From the NCBI GenBank assembly GCA_020091685.1, contig CM034613.1:14452169-14516168 (forward strand): a stretch of 64,000 nt of DNA. Reading direction: 5' to 3'. The position numbers and the translations under genes are program-made. Numbering within the stretch: position 1 is the first letter of the stretch; each line of letters opens with the position of its first letter. Below the pieces are notes generated by a model that did no database searches, was not told where the DNA came from, and saw only the letters and a program-made list of their open reading frames with translations. This document shows positions 33,262-44,997 of this stretch, piece by piece. The DNA comes from Lutjanus erythropterus (Eukaryota; Chordata; Actinopteri; Lutjaniformes; Lutjanidae).

Positions 33262-34560
33262 CAGTATAATGGGACTAGATGGCACTGAGCTTGTGCTCAA
33301 TGTGCCAAAAAATACATTTGAAAAACTCAACAGCAGTGTCTCTTTTCAGAAATCATGACCCAGTTACTCAACTTAACCCGCAGACCTTGCTGTGAGCAGT
33401 TTCAGGTAGGAAATACTATTCTTTCCACAAAACTACACCCACCAGCTGTATCACCACACATATGGAAGCGTGCATCTACTCAAGGAAGAAAGGCTCATGC
33501 TCATGACAGCACAAGATGTAAAAATTTGTGGCGTCCTTCTGAGCCAGCCCATTCTCATTCCCAACTTGTGAAGGACGAATGTTTTGGCACGGCCCTTGGC
33601 GACTCATACAGAGACACAAGGTACCATTTAGCAGCTGTATGAAACGCATCGCAGTGTGGTGTAATGTAGTATAAAGAACATGAAAGTCCACAACTGAGGA
33701 GGTGGGATGGATGGATGAGTCAAACAAGCACAGGACTTTCACTCAGGAGACCAGGGTGGTTGTATGATGTGAAAACTAAAACATTATTAAGTTAAGTACA
33801 TAATAATGTGTCATGTGACTCGCATCTTGCAGCCTGCTTCATTAACATCCCTTGAACTATGTAATGCGATCTTTTCCAAAAACGAAACAAGTGGTTTTGG
33901 TGCCTAAACAAAACTCTCACCATTTCACAGCTTTTGTAATGTGTTAAACACGTCATGAAGCAGCATGGGACCATGGGAGTTGTTTTCTTCATTTTGAAAC
34001 AACCACCATTGCATTGCGTATCCTGTGTTTTCCTGGAATTTATAGCAGCTAGCAGCGAGAAGGAAATGTACCCTTAACTTGAAAAACTTAGGGATTTTCT
34101 ACATTTGATCACTGTTGGAAATATTTAGGATAATCCAAGTACACAACTCAACAAAATATATAACATATGTCTATCATTTTTCAATATTTTAACGCATAAA
34201 TGTTAGCTTTTAAAAGGCACCATCTTATACAGCTGCTAAAGGGTACTTTGTACATCATTATGAAACACTGAGGGGTGGTACCAAAGCAGCATTGGTAGTC
34301 ACCTCAGCTGTACTATTAGCACCACGGTGGTAAGTAGTGCTGTGATATGTTTGGCGGGTGTGGTTCAACAGAAAGAAAGTAGTTCCTACATGAAACTACT
34401 CACAGCAAGGTCTGTGGATTATCCTGCATAACCATGTCATGATTCCTGGAAAGAGACATTGCTGTTGAGTTTTTTAAAATGTATTGGCACTGTGAACACC
34501 CAAAGCTGAGTGCCATCTAGTCCCATTATACTGGAGAGAAGGCAGACATCTGTATGACCA
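33262..34560. repeat. Large inverted repeat of a MITE family
   Basis: The left arm (about 33262-33460: TGGGACTAGATGGCACTGAG, CAACAGCAGTGTCTCTTT, CAGACCTTGCTGTGAGCAG) recurs reverse-complemented in the right arm (about 34370-34545: CTCACAGCAAGGTCTG, GCTGAGTGCCATCTAGTCCC). The arms enclose about 0.9 kb. This is either a fold-back element or two copies inserted in opposite directions. No coding sequence is seen inside. Confidence 0.65.
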
Positions 34561-35159
34561 ACAGCTCCAAAACTCTGCATCTCACACCAAAACAATCTAG
34601 AGCCCCTTTTCCATCCACATGGTGGCTTGGCTTGACGTGGTTTGACTTGGCGCATCAGTTCAGCACAGTAGTGATTAGCATCGCTATTACAGCAGTGCTA
34701 ACCGCTTGAATGTGTGTCTTTTAAGCAATGACATGCTTGCCTTGAGTTGAGGGGCTGTAAAACGATAGATAAACAATAAAAAATTTAAACTTTTTGGATG
34801 AAGCAGCAGAATCAGGACGTTTTATCAGCAGTAACTGAACATGACCCCAGCCCAGCTGAAAGTGAACATGAAACAGTAAAATGAGGTAGATCCTACAGCG
34901 ACACAGGAGAGATTTCAAACCACAGATGTTCAGTTAGAAACTACAAAAAGGCTGAGGAGAGGGATCATTACAGGTTGGCGAGACCCACTTGGAGGCGGGT
35001 CGGGTGCACTCTACCCCTCCTCTGGAGATAATCCGTCTCAGGCACGACTCTGTACATCTCGACATGTTATGCAAAGGGAATGGAAATGCAAATTAAAGAG
35101 GCACAGTTTGACCCTGCATGACCAAAACTGAAAATGGAAAAGCCCTTTAGAAGGATAAA

Positions 35160-35223
35160 TAGTACTACAGGTAACAGGAAAAATATGTTTTTTTTTTTAT
35201 TTGGGGGTGAACTGTCCCTTTAA
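35160..35223. mobile_element. Right end of a TTAA-type MITE
   Basis: GGGGGTGAACTGTCCCTTTAA ends at the TTAA at 35220-35223. The same terminus closes the element at 61380. The left terminus was not located. Confidence 0.5.
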
Positions 35224-35474
35224 ATTACTGATTGGCATTTGAGACAATAAACAGAAGATGCAAGAGGAGTAAAAAATGTGAAGCAGACAACATAAATTGC
35301 AACAAAATTTAATTCAGTTCCCTAATAAAATACAGTGCAAAGCATATACAGCATTAAAGAAATCTATAGAAGTTAAGTGCTTAAGAAAGAGTGCCAAAAC
35401 TGAGAGAATCATCTCTCTATCAGCTCAATTAAAAGATGCTTTGTATGTCCTCAAACCACTACTGTAAATCACAT

Positions 35475-35945
35475 TGGTTATCTCTCTTTCTCTTTTTACT
35501 CCCCCCTCTTTGCGTCTCAAACACTCACACACTTCCCCTGCCTGCACTCCTCTATCTTATCCCTTTTCCACTCTCCCTAAAGCCCCTGTCTGTCCCTGTC
35601 ACCCTTCTTTCCTTTTTCAACAAACACTTTCCACTGCTTTTCCACTCTTTTCTCTATCTCTTCTGCTCCCACGTCTCTGGACCCCCTCGCTGTACCTCCC
35701 CACGACAAACACCTCTATTTCCAACACAGCCCAGTCATCTCTCTTCCCTTCTTTCCATTTGTTTGCTTGCTGCCATCTTTTTTCTCCCGACACCTCATTC
35801 TGCCTGTCTCTGTCTGTCTGCTTTCCTCCATCTATCATGAACTGTTTCCGTGTCTCCACCTTATCAGCTTGTCCTCTCTCTGTTCTTCCTTCCCTCCTTC
35901 TCCCTCTCTTCTCTTCCCTTCTCCAGCTCTCCCTGTGTCCTCGCT
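35475..35945. repeat. Pyrimidine-rich (CT) low-complexity tract
   Basis: Nearly 470 bases of C and T with few purines on the plus strand. Lack of stop-forming purines creates open frames up to 195 codons in several frames, none with a domain. Not a gene. Confidence 0.85.
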
Positions 35946-36014
35946 GCGTCTGTGGGGGCAGCGAGTGGTCAGGCCTGCCTGGAGGCATCAACAGCACAGG
36001 GCCACTGCCTCAGG

Positions 36015-36015
36015 C

Positions 36016-36051
<36 letters not shown>

Positions 36052-36148
36052 TCTGTGCTAGGCTGATTGGCACGGTGCCCAGACCCACCTCCTGTGGTGA
36101 AACTCACTCCTTTTCTTCTTAGCAGTCTGGACTGATGCCCAGACTGAC

Positions 36149-36189
<41 letters not shown>
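36015..36189. repeat. (TG)n and (AC)n microsatellites
   Basis: A TG tract at 36015-36052 and an AC tract at 36152-36189 face each other about 100 bases apart, so the two could pair as an imperfect hairpin. Confidence 0.9.
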
Positions 36190-36191
<2 letters not shown>

Positions 36192-36250
36192 TACAGGCAT
36201 GCAAACACATCCACAGATAGCCTGGCTGACACACAGATGTGAGACATTAA

Positions 36251-36971
36251 TACACTCTCAGAAATAAAGTTGCTAACTTTAATTATAATTATCTAAGGGT
36301 TTGTCAACTTATCCTCATAGGAGAACTCTTTCCGGTTCCGGCTAGAACCACTTGGATTCCTCTCAGAAAACTCTGCCTAGAGCCCGACACAAAGGGTTAC
36401 ACCTTGAACCATCTGTGAAAGGGTTCCCACAAAACCCAGATGAGAAGTTCTGAGGAGAACCTTTCTATAGTGGAATGGTTTTACCCAGAACCCTCTCCAT
36501 GGGTTGTATTTAGAACCTTTCTACCTTCTGGCTGCTAACAAGAGCCAGCAGTGGTGGTTCTACTGAGAACGTTTTTGCATACTGAATGTTTTATCTCGAA
36601 CCCATCTAATTCCAAATGTTCTATTTAGAACCCACCTGATGGATCTTACTGATATTCCTTTCATGTTCAGAGGCTTTATCTAGAACCCATCCACTGGGTT
36701 CAACTGAGAACCATTTTCTGTTATGGTACAAAAAACCCTTTTCAAACCCTTCCTGAACGTGTTATTCAAGGATTTTAGCAATCCTCGAAGAACCTTTTCT
36801 TTCAAAAAGATTTCTGTGGACGAAAAGGGTTCTTAATGGAACATTCGGTCTCACTAAGAACCCTTGACCAACCCTTTCTTCAACATAGGGTTCTGCAGAG
36901 GTAAATGGTTCTGGGTAGAACCTCAGCGCTTCCGAGAAGAATGTTTTTGTAACCTTATTTCTTAGAAAGTA
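36251..36971. mobile_element. TIR-bounded element filled with GGTTCTA/TAGAACC repeats, copy 1
   Basis: The left end is TACACTCTCAGAAATAAAG; the right end, CCTTATTTCTTAGAAAGTA, is its imperfect reverse complement. The interior is a tandem array of 30-60 base units with GAACC and GGTTCT motifs that can pair with each other. No coding capacity was seen. The same organisation recurs at 38272-39450. Confidence 0.7.
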
Positions 36972-37061
36972 CACACAGTAACACAAACAGAAACAAATAT
37001 CCAGAGAGCGGAAATCACCTCTTCTACATCTCTATGAACTCTATATATGCATTCATTTAGA

Positions 37062-37083
37062 TGTGTGTGTGTGTGTGACTGTC

Positions 37084-37115
<32 letters not shown>
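37062..37115. repeat. (TG)n microsatellite
   Basis: Two TG runs interrupted by ACTGTCTAC. Confidence 0.9.
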
Positions 37116-37118
<3 letters not shown>

Positions 37119-38271
37119 AGGGTTTCCTTGGCAGCCAGTGTGTATGCATGTCACACACAATGGGTCTGACTTCCACCAACTCTCACTCTACAAATTGATG
37201 TGTATATCGTTCAATTTAGGATGTTTGCTTTAGATTAAATTGTTTACACAAAAATCTTTTCTCATTTGCAGTAAAGGAATAATTCAAGCTAAATCCATTA
37301 AGTTGCTGTTCTGGGCCTTTCAATCACATCACATGGTCTTTTGTTTCAAATTCCTTCTCTTTTTTTTGGCTAAAAAGCTTAGGCACAAAGTTTATTCTTT
37401 GACCTTTGAAACATTAACTTATGATCTCCTAGATTTCCCAGAATGACCCAGAGAATGGGCATATGAGGTACAACGGTGAAAGCAAATTTCTAATCTAAAG
37501 TTTCCGAGTTTTACAAAGTTTTGCCAATGTTATAATGAGGGTGAAAAAAAAAAATCTATTTCTGCCTCTTTTCCAAAGATTCTGAGCTAAGTTATTGCTG
37601 TATGTTGGGGGGAAATGGGAAATTAAATCCAATTAAAAGAAGCACTGATACTGATACCAAAATGTGCTAGTTAGAGACTGATTACAGGGGCAGAGGAGGA
37701 AATAAGACTAGCCACTGGCAAAATTTAAAGGATGAGGTAAAAGATTTAGCCGTAGCTATGACGCTATGACGCGCATTTTAGTAGATGAAATAAAGTTAGT
37801 ATGTTTTTCTTTTGTTTTGTTCAATCAAACTTCATCGTAACTGAACTACAAATATTGTGATGTGACATACGGTGAAGTGACACTATCTGTGGAACTACAA
37901 AAACTGACCCTTAATATAAATATTCTTCACAACTTTAAAGGGTGGATTTTCCCTTTAACAATCGTGTCAACAGGAACTGGTGCAGCAGTGACTTCAAACT
38001 GGACTCATAGGAGGAGCAGTTGGTGTTTTATCAGTCCTCTGGCACATCTTGCACAGCCATGTCACTCTTTCCATGTCATGGTCAGCTAGCGTGCGGCTGC
38101 TGGCCTCCACACTCTCATATCTGCTCCTCGAGGCCTCTGAGGCAGACTCTAAAATGTGAAAAGCTGTGTTTTTTATTCTAGCTGTCTGTTGCGGTCTTGG
38201 TGTCGTTGTTTTTTTTTTTTCCTTGTGTCCCCATTTTTTAATAACCCTATTTTTTTCTCTTAATGACTCCC
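37116..38271. other. Intergenic, no gene seen
   Basis: AT-rich. A TTTTCCCTTTAACAATCG near 37946 resembles a MITE end. No exon evidence. Confidence 0.4.
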
Positions 38272-39450
38272 TACACTCTAAGAAATATGGGTTCTTCATC
38301 CGAAGAAAGAGTTCTTTTTTCAAGGATTCTTGAAATCCTTGAAAAACTATTTGGTCAAGGGTTCTTTGTAACATAATATAAAATGGTTCTCAGTAGAACC
38401 CCCTGGGTGGGCTCTAGATAAACCCTTGGAATATTAAAAGGTTCTGGGTAGAACCCCCTGGTGGGTTCTTGTTAGCACTGTTACAAGGTGGAAAGGTTCT
38501 ACATAGAGCCCCCAGAGAGGGTTCTATAGTGCTTTATGTTGGGTTCATCAAGTTTTCTTTGGAAGACTAAGGGTTCCATTAAAAACCCGTCTTATCCAGG
38601 GGGTCCTGGATAGGTTCTAGATTAAATCCTTAGATTATAAAAGGTTTCTCCATAGAACCCCACCCTTTGTGGGTTCTTGTTAGTGCCCCTACAAGGTGGA
38701 TAAGTTCTGGAAAGAGCCCCCAGAGAAGGTTCTAGGTGAAACATTTCAGAAACAGTTTTAGGTATAACCATTTATGTTGGGTTCATTAAGCGTTCTTTGT
38801 AAGACTAAGGGTTCCATTAAGAACCCTTTTTAGACGAAATAGTTCTTCAAGGATCGTCCTTGAAGAACTTTTTTGTTCTTTGTAACATAATATAAAATGT
38901 TTCTCTGAAGAACCCCCTGGGAAGTCTGTCCATGGAATATAAAAGCATTCTTGTTAGAAGCCTGTGGGTGGGTTCTTGTTCACACCCTTAGAAGGTGGAA
39001 AGGTCCTGGATAGAGCCCCCAGAGAGGATACTGGGTGGAACCATTACACCATCAAACAATTTGTCAGAGCTTCTTCGTAAGGCTAAGGGTTCCATTATTT
39101 CAACAATCGTTGAGGAACTCTTCCATTAAAGGGTTCTTTTTTACCATAATATGAAAGGACTCTTGGCAGAACCCCTGGATGGGTCCTAGATGAAACCCTT
39201 ACAATATAAAAAGGTTCTAGGCAGAACTCCCTGGGTGAGTTCTTGTTACCACCCTTAGAAGGTGGAAAAGGTTCCAGATAGAGCCCCCATTTCAGAGATG
39301 GTTTGTGTTAGGTTCTAGGTAGAACAAAGTGAAAGGGATCCAAGGGTCTTTAAAAAACGGTCTATCAGTAACCAAAAAAGGGTTCTCTTATTAGGACGAG
39401 GCGATGAACCCTTTATGGTTCTAGTTAGCATCTTTATTTCAAAGAGTGTA
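38272..39450. mobile_element. TIR-bounded element filled with GGTTCTA/TAGAACC repeats, copy 2
   Basis: The ends TACACTCTAAGAAATATGG and CATCTTTATTTCAAAGAGTGTA are inverted repeats of the type seen at 36251-36971. The interior array is longer (about 1.1 kb). Typical units contain GGTTCTAGATAGAACC-like palindromes, AGAACCCCCTGGGTGGGTTC and GGTTCCATTAAGAACCC. Length differences between copies come from array expansion or contraction. Confidence 0.75.
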
Positions 39451-39473
39451 CTCATGTAGTGTATTAGATATGG

Positions 39474-39534
<61 letters not shown>
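39474..39534. repeat. (GATA)n microsatellite
   Basis: About 15 nearly perfect GATA units. Antisense translation gives a serine-isoleucine-tyrosine-leucine repeat frame that is not a gene. Confidence 0.95.
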
Positions 39535-39535
<1 letters not shown>

Positions 39536-40980
39536 GAACTACCACAATTTGTCCCAGATTCTTTCCCCAGATGTAATACAAACGAAGGCCACGCAGCACC
39601 GAGCCAATAGCAACCCCGGCCGCTTGTTCCCTGACACTTGGATGCCAGCTCCTCTGTGGTTTCAGCCAATGAGCTCACCCCTATTGAAAATAACAGCAGT
39701 GACATCACTGTTTTGGCCCATCGCGGCTCCCACCCAGTCAGGAGTCAGAGGTAACCCGCAGTGAAGGCAGGAAGAGGCTAAAAATGAACGGAAAGAAACA
39801 GAGAAAGGGGGAAAAGACGGTTTTTATTTAAAGGTAATAAGGTTGTTTTATAGGCAGAAGGAGAGGGTGAGGCCGGATTGAACACAGACAACGGAGACAC
39901 ATGTACACGTATATAAATAGATACACATTTTTCTGTTGGCCTCAGCTGTGTTTTGGCTCCATCTTCATCTGCAGAACGTTTAACTCCTGTTTTTTTTTTT
40001 TTTAAATTCAGCTGGTTTTAGTTTTAACCTTTATACACAACTGCCTGTCTTCTTCTTTTTCCCCCTCGAGGTCATCAGCTGATGTACCAGCTGCCGTTCA
40101 TGACACAGCCTCACGTTGATCTCTTGACCTTTCACCCTTGACCTATGTGAGAAATACCCCCCACGCTCACTTTCAGTTTAATGGCCAGTAAGCCTCCTTC
40201 AGAAAACCTGACACACATATCTGAGGACATAAGTACACGTGTGTGCAAGTCAAGATGTCTAACAAGCTTCTGTTTCTTTTCTCTGCACAGGCGACAATAA
40301 AAGCCACATTTAGACAAACAGTAACACTTTCAAATTTGCAAACAAAAAAAAAAGAGAGAGAGAACAGTAAGAGAAGGAAAGATCAGTGAAATTCTACAAA
40401 GAACACCAAACCAGGGGCATTTCCTGACTTTTACATACATATCTCAGATGTACTTTACACTAACATTATAGTGAGGAAGTAGGGAGAGAGAAATGAAAAA
40501 TGGGAGACTGAAAAACAACATATTTGATGATAATCAGGTGGCATTTGGGCTGGCCAATCAGATTCCAGGGGAGGCCAGTTAGTTTATATCATTGCCGGTG
40601 TAACATGTTTGGTCTTTGGGCTGTTGTTCAGTCACATTTGGCTCTGGGAAATTGTGATGGCCATTTTTTTTTCACTATTTTCTTCATTTTTTGTCAACTG
40701 AGATCAGAATGATGATATTATAAGACCTGAAAACCGACTTAACAGAACTGAAGCTCCGGTATACAAAATTGTGTCATCTGCATAAAGTTACATTCAGAAA
40801 TTTTTATGGAGGAACACACTTTTAATGTATAAAGAGAACAGGAGAGGCCCTAGAAGAGACCCCTGATGACCACCTTTCTTGGGGATGTTCCTAATGACAA
40901 ATTTCCCTGTTGATTTAAATTTAGATTAGTTGACTAGTTTAAAAGTTAAAAAACAAAACAAAACAAAAAACCCTCAATGT
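39535..40980. other. Intergenic, no gene seen
   Basis: 39540-39760 is GC-balanced and non-repetitive. The remainder is AT-rich with short homopolymers. No splice-supported coding sequence. Confidence 0.4.
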
Positions 40981-40983
40981 GGG

Positions 40984-41163
40984 GTGCTTGGATAGTTCAG
41001 TTGGTAGAGCGTGTATGGTGGCTGTGAGTCCTCTGCAGCGTCCATGGGTTCGACTCCCGCCCATGGCCCTTTGCTGCGTGTCATTCCCCCACTCTCTCTC
41101 CCAATGTCCCGTCACGTCTTCAGCTGTCCTGTCATTAAAGGCATAAAATGCCCCAAAAAAACC
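40984..41163 (+). mobile_element. tRNA-derived SINE
   Basis: The head resembles a tRNA: box A-like TAGTTCAGTTGG at 40993-41004 and a perfect box B, GGTTCGACTCC, at 41047-41057, spaced as in RNA polymerase III promoters. A body follows with GCTGCGTGTCATTCCCCCAC and CTCTCTCTCCC, then TTAAAGGCATAAAATGCCCC and a short A-run. This layout is common in percomorph genomes. I do not give a family name. Confidence 0.8.
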
Positions 41164-42046
41164 CAATGTCACTTTGGTGTGGCTAACGTTAGCAGTGCTA
41201 CCACTTGCAGCCTGCTCTGCTTGCAGTATTACTCCAGTCACGCGGTTATATGCCTTCATGTTGCCTAACCTTAACCACTTCACTGTACCCCATACTTGCC
41301 AACCTTGAGACCTCAAAAAAGGAGACTTAATAAATAGAATAAATAATAAAGAGAATAAATATAACATTGATCAGTTTTTTCCAAAGGTTTATATTCATAC
41401 AGTGGCAAGAACAGGTTGTGATAATGAAATGGAGGAAAGGGTGTGAAAATGTGGCTGAAATCGGGAGAAATATAGGAGATTGTGAACCTGGGAGGAAATA
41501 GGGAGAGGTCAATGAAAAAATGGGGGTCTCCTGGGAAAATAGGGAGAGTCTGCTAGTATGCCGTCACCATGATGACAAAGCTCTTCGTATTTTAGCAAAG
41601 TAGTCATTTTAACTCAAACCACAATGCTTCTCTACACCAGATCACATGGTGATATGTAATGGTTTTCGAGATAGGGAACCAACAGTATTTTACTGTCTAA
41701 TTTGGAGGATCTATCAGTGAAGGTAGTTCCTAAACCAGGAAACCTCAGTGTCATCAAGATACAAGATGCAAAGTATGTGGAGGAAATAATCAAATGCTGC
41801 AGCTACTGGGTAAAGAGTAGAATCATATTAAATCACCTTGTTTCGCCTTGCTGGGAATACAGACACAATATTCGTTCTTGATACGGCTTGTGAGGATTTT
41901 CCAAGGCGTCTGCCATCGTGATCTGAATCTCCAACCCCGCGGTCACAACCTCACTTCATTAACCTTGAGAGGGTTAGTGTCACCCTCTCCTCCCAGTGAT
42001 GTCATGTTCGGTGATGGGGCTTGGCTCGGGGGGAGGTCTGTATGTA

Positions 42047-42051
<5 letters not shown>

Positions 42052-42087
<36 letters not shown>
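42052..42087. repeat. (TG)n microsatellite
   Basis: Eighteen TG units. Open frames reading through it on both strands are artefacts. Confidence 0.9.
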
Positions 42088-42088
<1 letters not shown>

Positions 42089-42741
42089 TTTGGACTTGGT
42101 GGGAGAAGGGAGGAGGAAGACGAGGGGGATCCTATTTGTTTGTTTTGCCCTCCAGACGTGTCCGAGAGCAGATTAAGGGATTTAGCTGGAGGAGGGGTGG
42201 GTGGCACAGGAGGGACTTAAACTCCTCACCCATTTACATCCCTGGTAGATGAACACAAACACAGTGAGAAGGTCGGAGAAATCAAGAAATTCCCTTTTGT
42301 TTAAGATAAAAGCGATGTTAGTGAGAGGTAGACGGACGGATGGTGAGACAAAATGATGAATGGATGGCGGGGCAGACAGGAAGTGATGTGGTGACACAGT
42401 GATACCTCTTCCAGCCATCTGATCTTCTCTTGTTTTAGTGCTAATCCCAACTTTAAGCACCAACAGAATTAGGGACCCTAGATCTTGTAGCTTTGCCAGC
42501 TCTGGCACGCAATGGCTTTCGTAGAGGACAGGAGCGTCTCTGTTATCAAGTAGAAGCATTCTTCTTATCACTGCACTTCTTTATGGCGATAATACAATGA
42601 ACTATTGTATACATTATGGGGTGATTTGTAATTACTATGCATTTCGGTTTATTTTGAAGTGCAAATCAAAGCAGGACTAGTTTTGTAGAAACATTTTTAA
42701 TTTACTGAATTACAGTTTTAGACACAGAGTATTTCTCAGTG

Positions 42742-43325
42742 GCAACGGTGCGGACATGAGTTGCCTAACTTGAACTCGAGTCAGCCTCGAGTCACAAATT
42801 TGATGACTTTAGACTTATTTTGACCAAATCAAAAAGACTTACAACTAGTTAAAAACTATGTTAATTAAAAAATGTGATTCCACAAATCAATTAATGTCCC
42901 ATCATTTCCTGAATCGAGTAATATAAACACTATGTATTCTCAATAAGTTGACAGTTAATTCCTCAGATCCACGTTGTTTGAACAACGCCCAACAGCATCC
43001 AGTCAAGTTGCAAGAGAGAACCATGAAAAATGTTACATTACCGAGCTTCGGTTAAAAAAAAGTTTTGCACTGTGCAAAACGTGCCCATCCAAAATGAAAA
43101 ATGCGACAACTTAGAACTTTGTTTGACATTTAAAGTTGCTCAAAGAACAGCAGGTTGAGGCTCTGTTGTTAAAATGGCATTACCTTTGGTGAAGAGCGCA
43201 TTATGACTTGTTCAGGACTTGGGACTTGACTTGGTACTTCCCTGTCCTGCTTTGGGACTTGACTGCAAACACTTGAGACTTACTTGTAACTTGCAAAGTA
43301 AAGACTTGGTCCTGCCTCTGTCTAA
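42742..43325. mobile_element. MITE with ACTTGAGACTT subterminal motifs
   Basis: The right end GACTTGGTCCTGCCTCTG is the complement of CAGAGGCAGGACCAAGTC, matching the left end CAGAGGTGGGATCAAGCC of the element at 57434. The stretch near 42796-42850 (TTTGATGACTTTAGACTT) recurs inverted near 58615-58650. The exact left border is uncertain. Confidence 0.6.
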
Positions 43326-44997
43326 TGTCACCTTTCAAAAGGCAATATTGTAATTTTCCACTCCATTTATCTGACAGCTAACATCACTTTCTAAATAAAT
43401 GTTAATGCATCAGTAATAATAATCCACTGATAGAAAATATATAACAAAATAATAATCAGAGCCATTCTGCATAATGAGTAGCTTACTTTTATTTACAGTT
43501 AACATCATTTTAAGTTACATTTTGGATGCTGGACTCGTAACAAAGAGCTGGGGGGTTGTGTTGGGATCATTACAGTCAGAGATACCGGATTTTCTTCCTG
43601 TTTTCAGAGCATTAGATTTATTGATTGTTGTCGAACTGTAAAGAGAAATTCAACAAATACAATAAACTTCTAAAATACGTTACCTCCTTTAGCTTTAAGT
43701 TAAAGATCTGTATACCTCTCCCACCTCTAGAAAGAGATTTGATCTGATCAAATAATAATTTTAAACAGTCAGACTTAAACAGTCCAAATCACATTTGCAA
43801 TAATATAAAACAGAGAAAAACAGAAAATTCTCACATTTTACAGGTTGCAATGAATGAATGAATTAATATTTGTTTGCATGATAAAGTTAAGTCAAGTTTT
43901 ACTTATATGACCCCAAACCACAACTTGCCTGAAGCAGGTTTACAATCTGAACAACGTCCTCAAGACCCTTTACTGGGTAAGAAACAACTTCCTGAGAAAA
44001 CCTCTGAACAGAGATAAAAATGAAAGAAACCACAAATAGATGTGCAATAGATGTTGCTCGTACAGAGAGAGAGAACAAAATCATATTATACCCATTTATT
44101 GATGACAAATACTGAATCCTGATGTGTATATCATAAAATGCATATGAACAGTTACTTAAACGATTTGTCAGTGATCCAAATTCTTGTTGAATTTTCTCTC
44201 TATCTATGAAACTAAACCCTCCAAATAATCGACCAATCATTTCAGCGCAAAGAGCTGTTTTTTTTAGCTTATTTTTTATTACATATGGAGGTGAACACCC
44301 ACCACCACCACCACCTCCTTCATCTAACACCAGCCTGCCACACGCGCCTGTATGTGTGTGTATGTAATTTTGGTGGGGTTAAGAGGAAGGAGGTGGGGTT
44401 GGGGGGTGGGGTGCAAACTGCAAACAAACGAATGAACGCCAAGCTCAAATTCAACCGCAGGTCGGCGAGGCTGGGCCCAGGGCCTACCATGGTGTGGCTC
44501 TTTTGTAATGTATATCAAGTTCACCAAGGGCCTTTTCATCTGACAGGCCATTGTTAGGTGGAGGCTAGCCGGCGTTCTCCTCCCCTCTTAACCCCGCCCA
44601 CCCGACACGGGAGCAGGTTGCCTCGCAATTGTTTTATGGAAATGCACGCGGGCCTGGCCGGGTGTCTGCCAGGCGAGGACGTAAGGGAGGGGGGATTCTG
44701 CTGTGTCTCTGTAAGTGTGTGTGTGTGTGGTGGATGTAGGTGGGGTGGGGATGTGACGCCGACCCTCAGATGCCCTGACCTGAGCAGATGGCGGGGCAGG
44801 GTCTCTCCGCTGAGCCAGAATTAATAGCGTGTGCCATGTCACATTGTCTGAGACGGCCTGCTGAAGAACTCCCACACCTCCACCCCCCACCCCACCCGCT
44901 CCCCACTTCTATCCTGATTTTTGCACCCCCTCCCTCCCTCCTCTGTCTCTCTCTCTTACCCACCTTTCTCTCATTGCTCCTTCACCATATCTCTCTG
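43326..44997. other. Intergenic with G-rich and C-rich tracts, no gene seen
   Basis: 44391-44412 contains four G-runs of four or more and could form a G-quadruplex. 44700-44990 has short TG and CT tracts. 44440-44620 is non-repetitive and GC-rich. No exon was supported. Confidence 0.45.

Noticed and set aside
35436-36122. Overlapping frames up to 195 codons on the plus strand
   Set aside because: Pyrimidine-rich sequence lacks stop codons in several frames at once. The products are low-complexity Ser/Leu/Pro.
36251-39450. CRISPR-like regular repeats
   Set aside because: The units are diverged and lack unique equal-length spacers, the DNA is vertebrate, and the arrays lie between transposon-like ends.
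39315-39708. Frames with Ser-Ile-Tyr-Leu repeats
   Set aside because: Antisense translation of the (GATA)n microsatellite.
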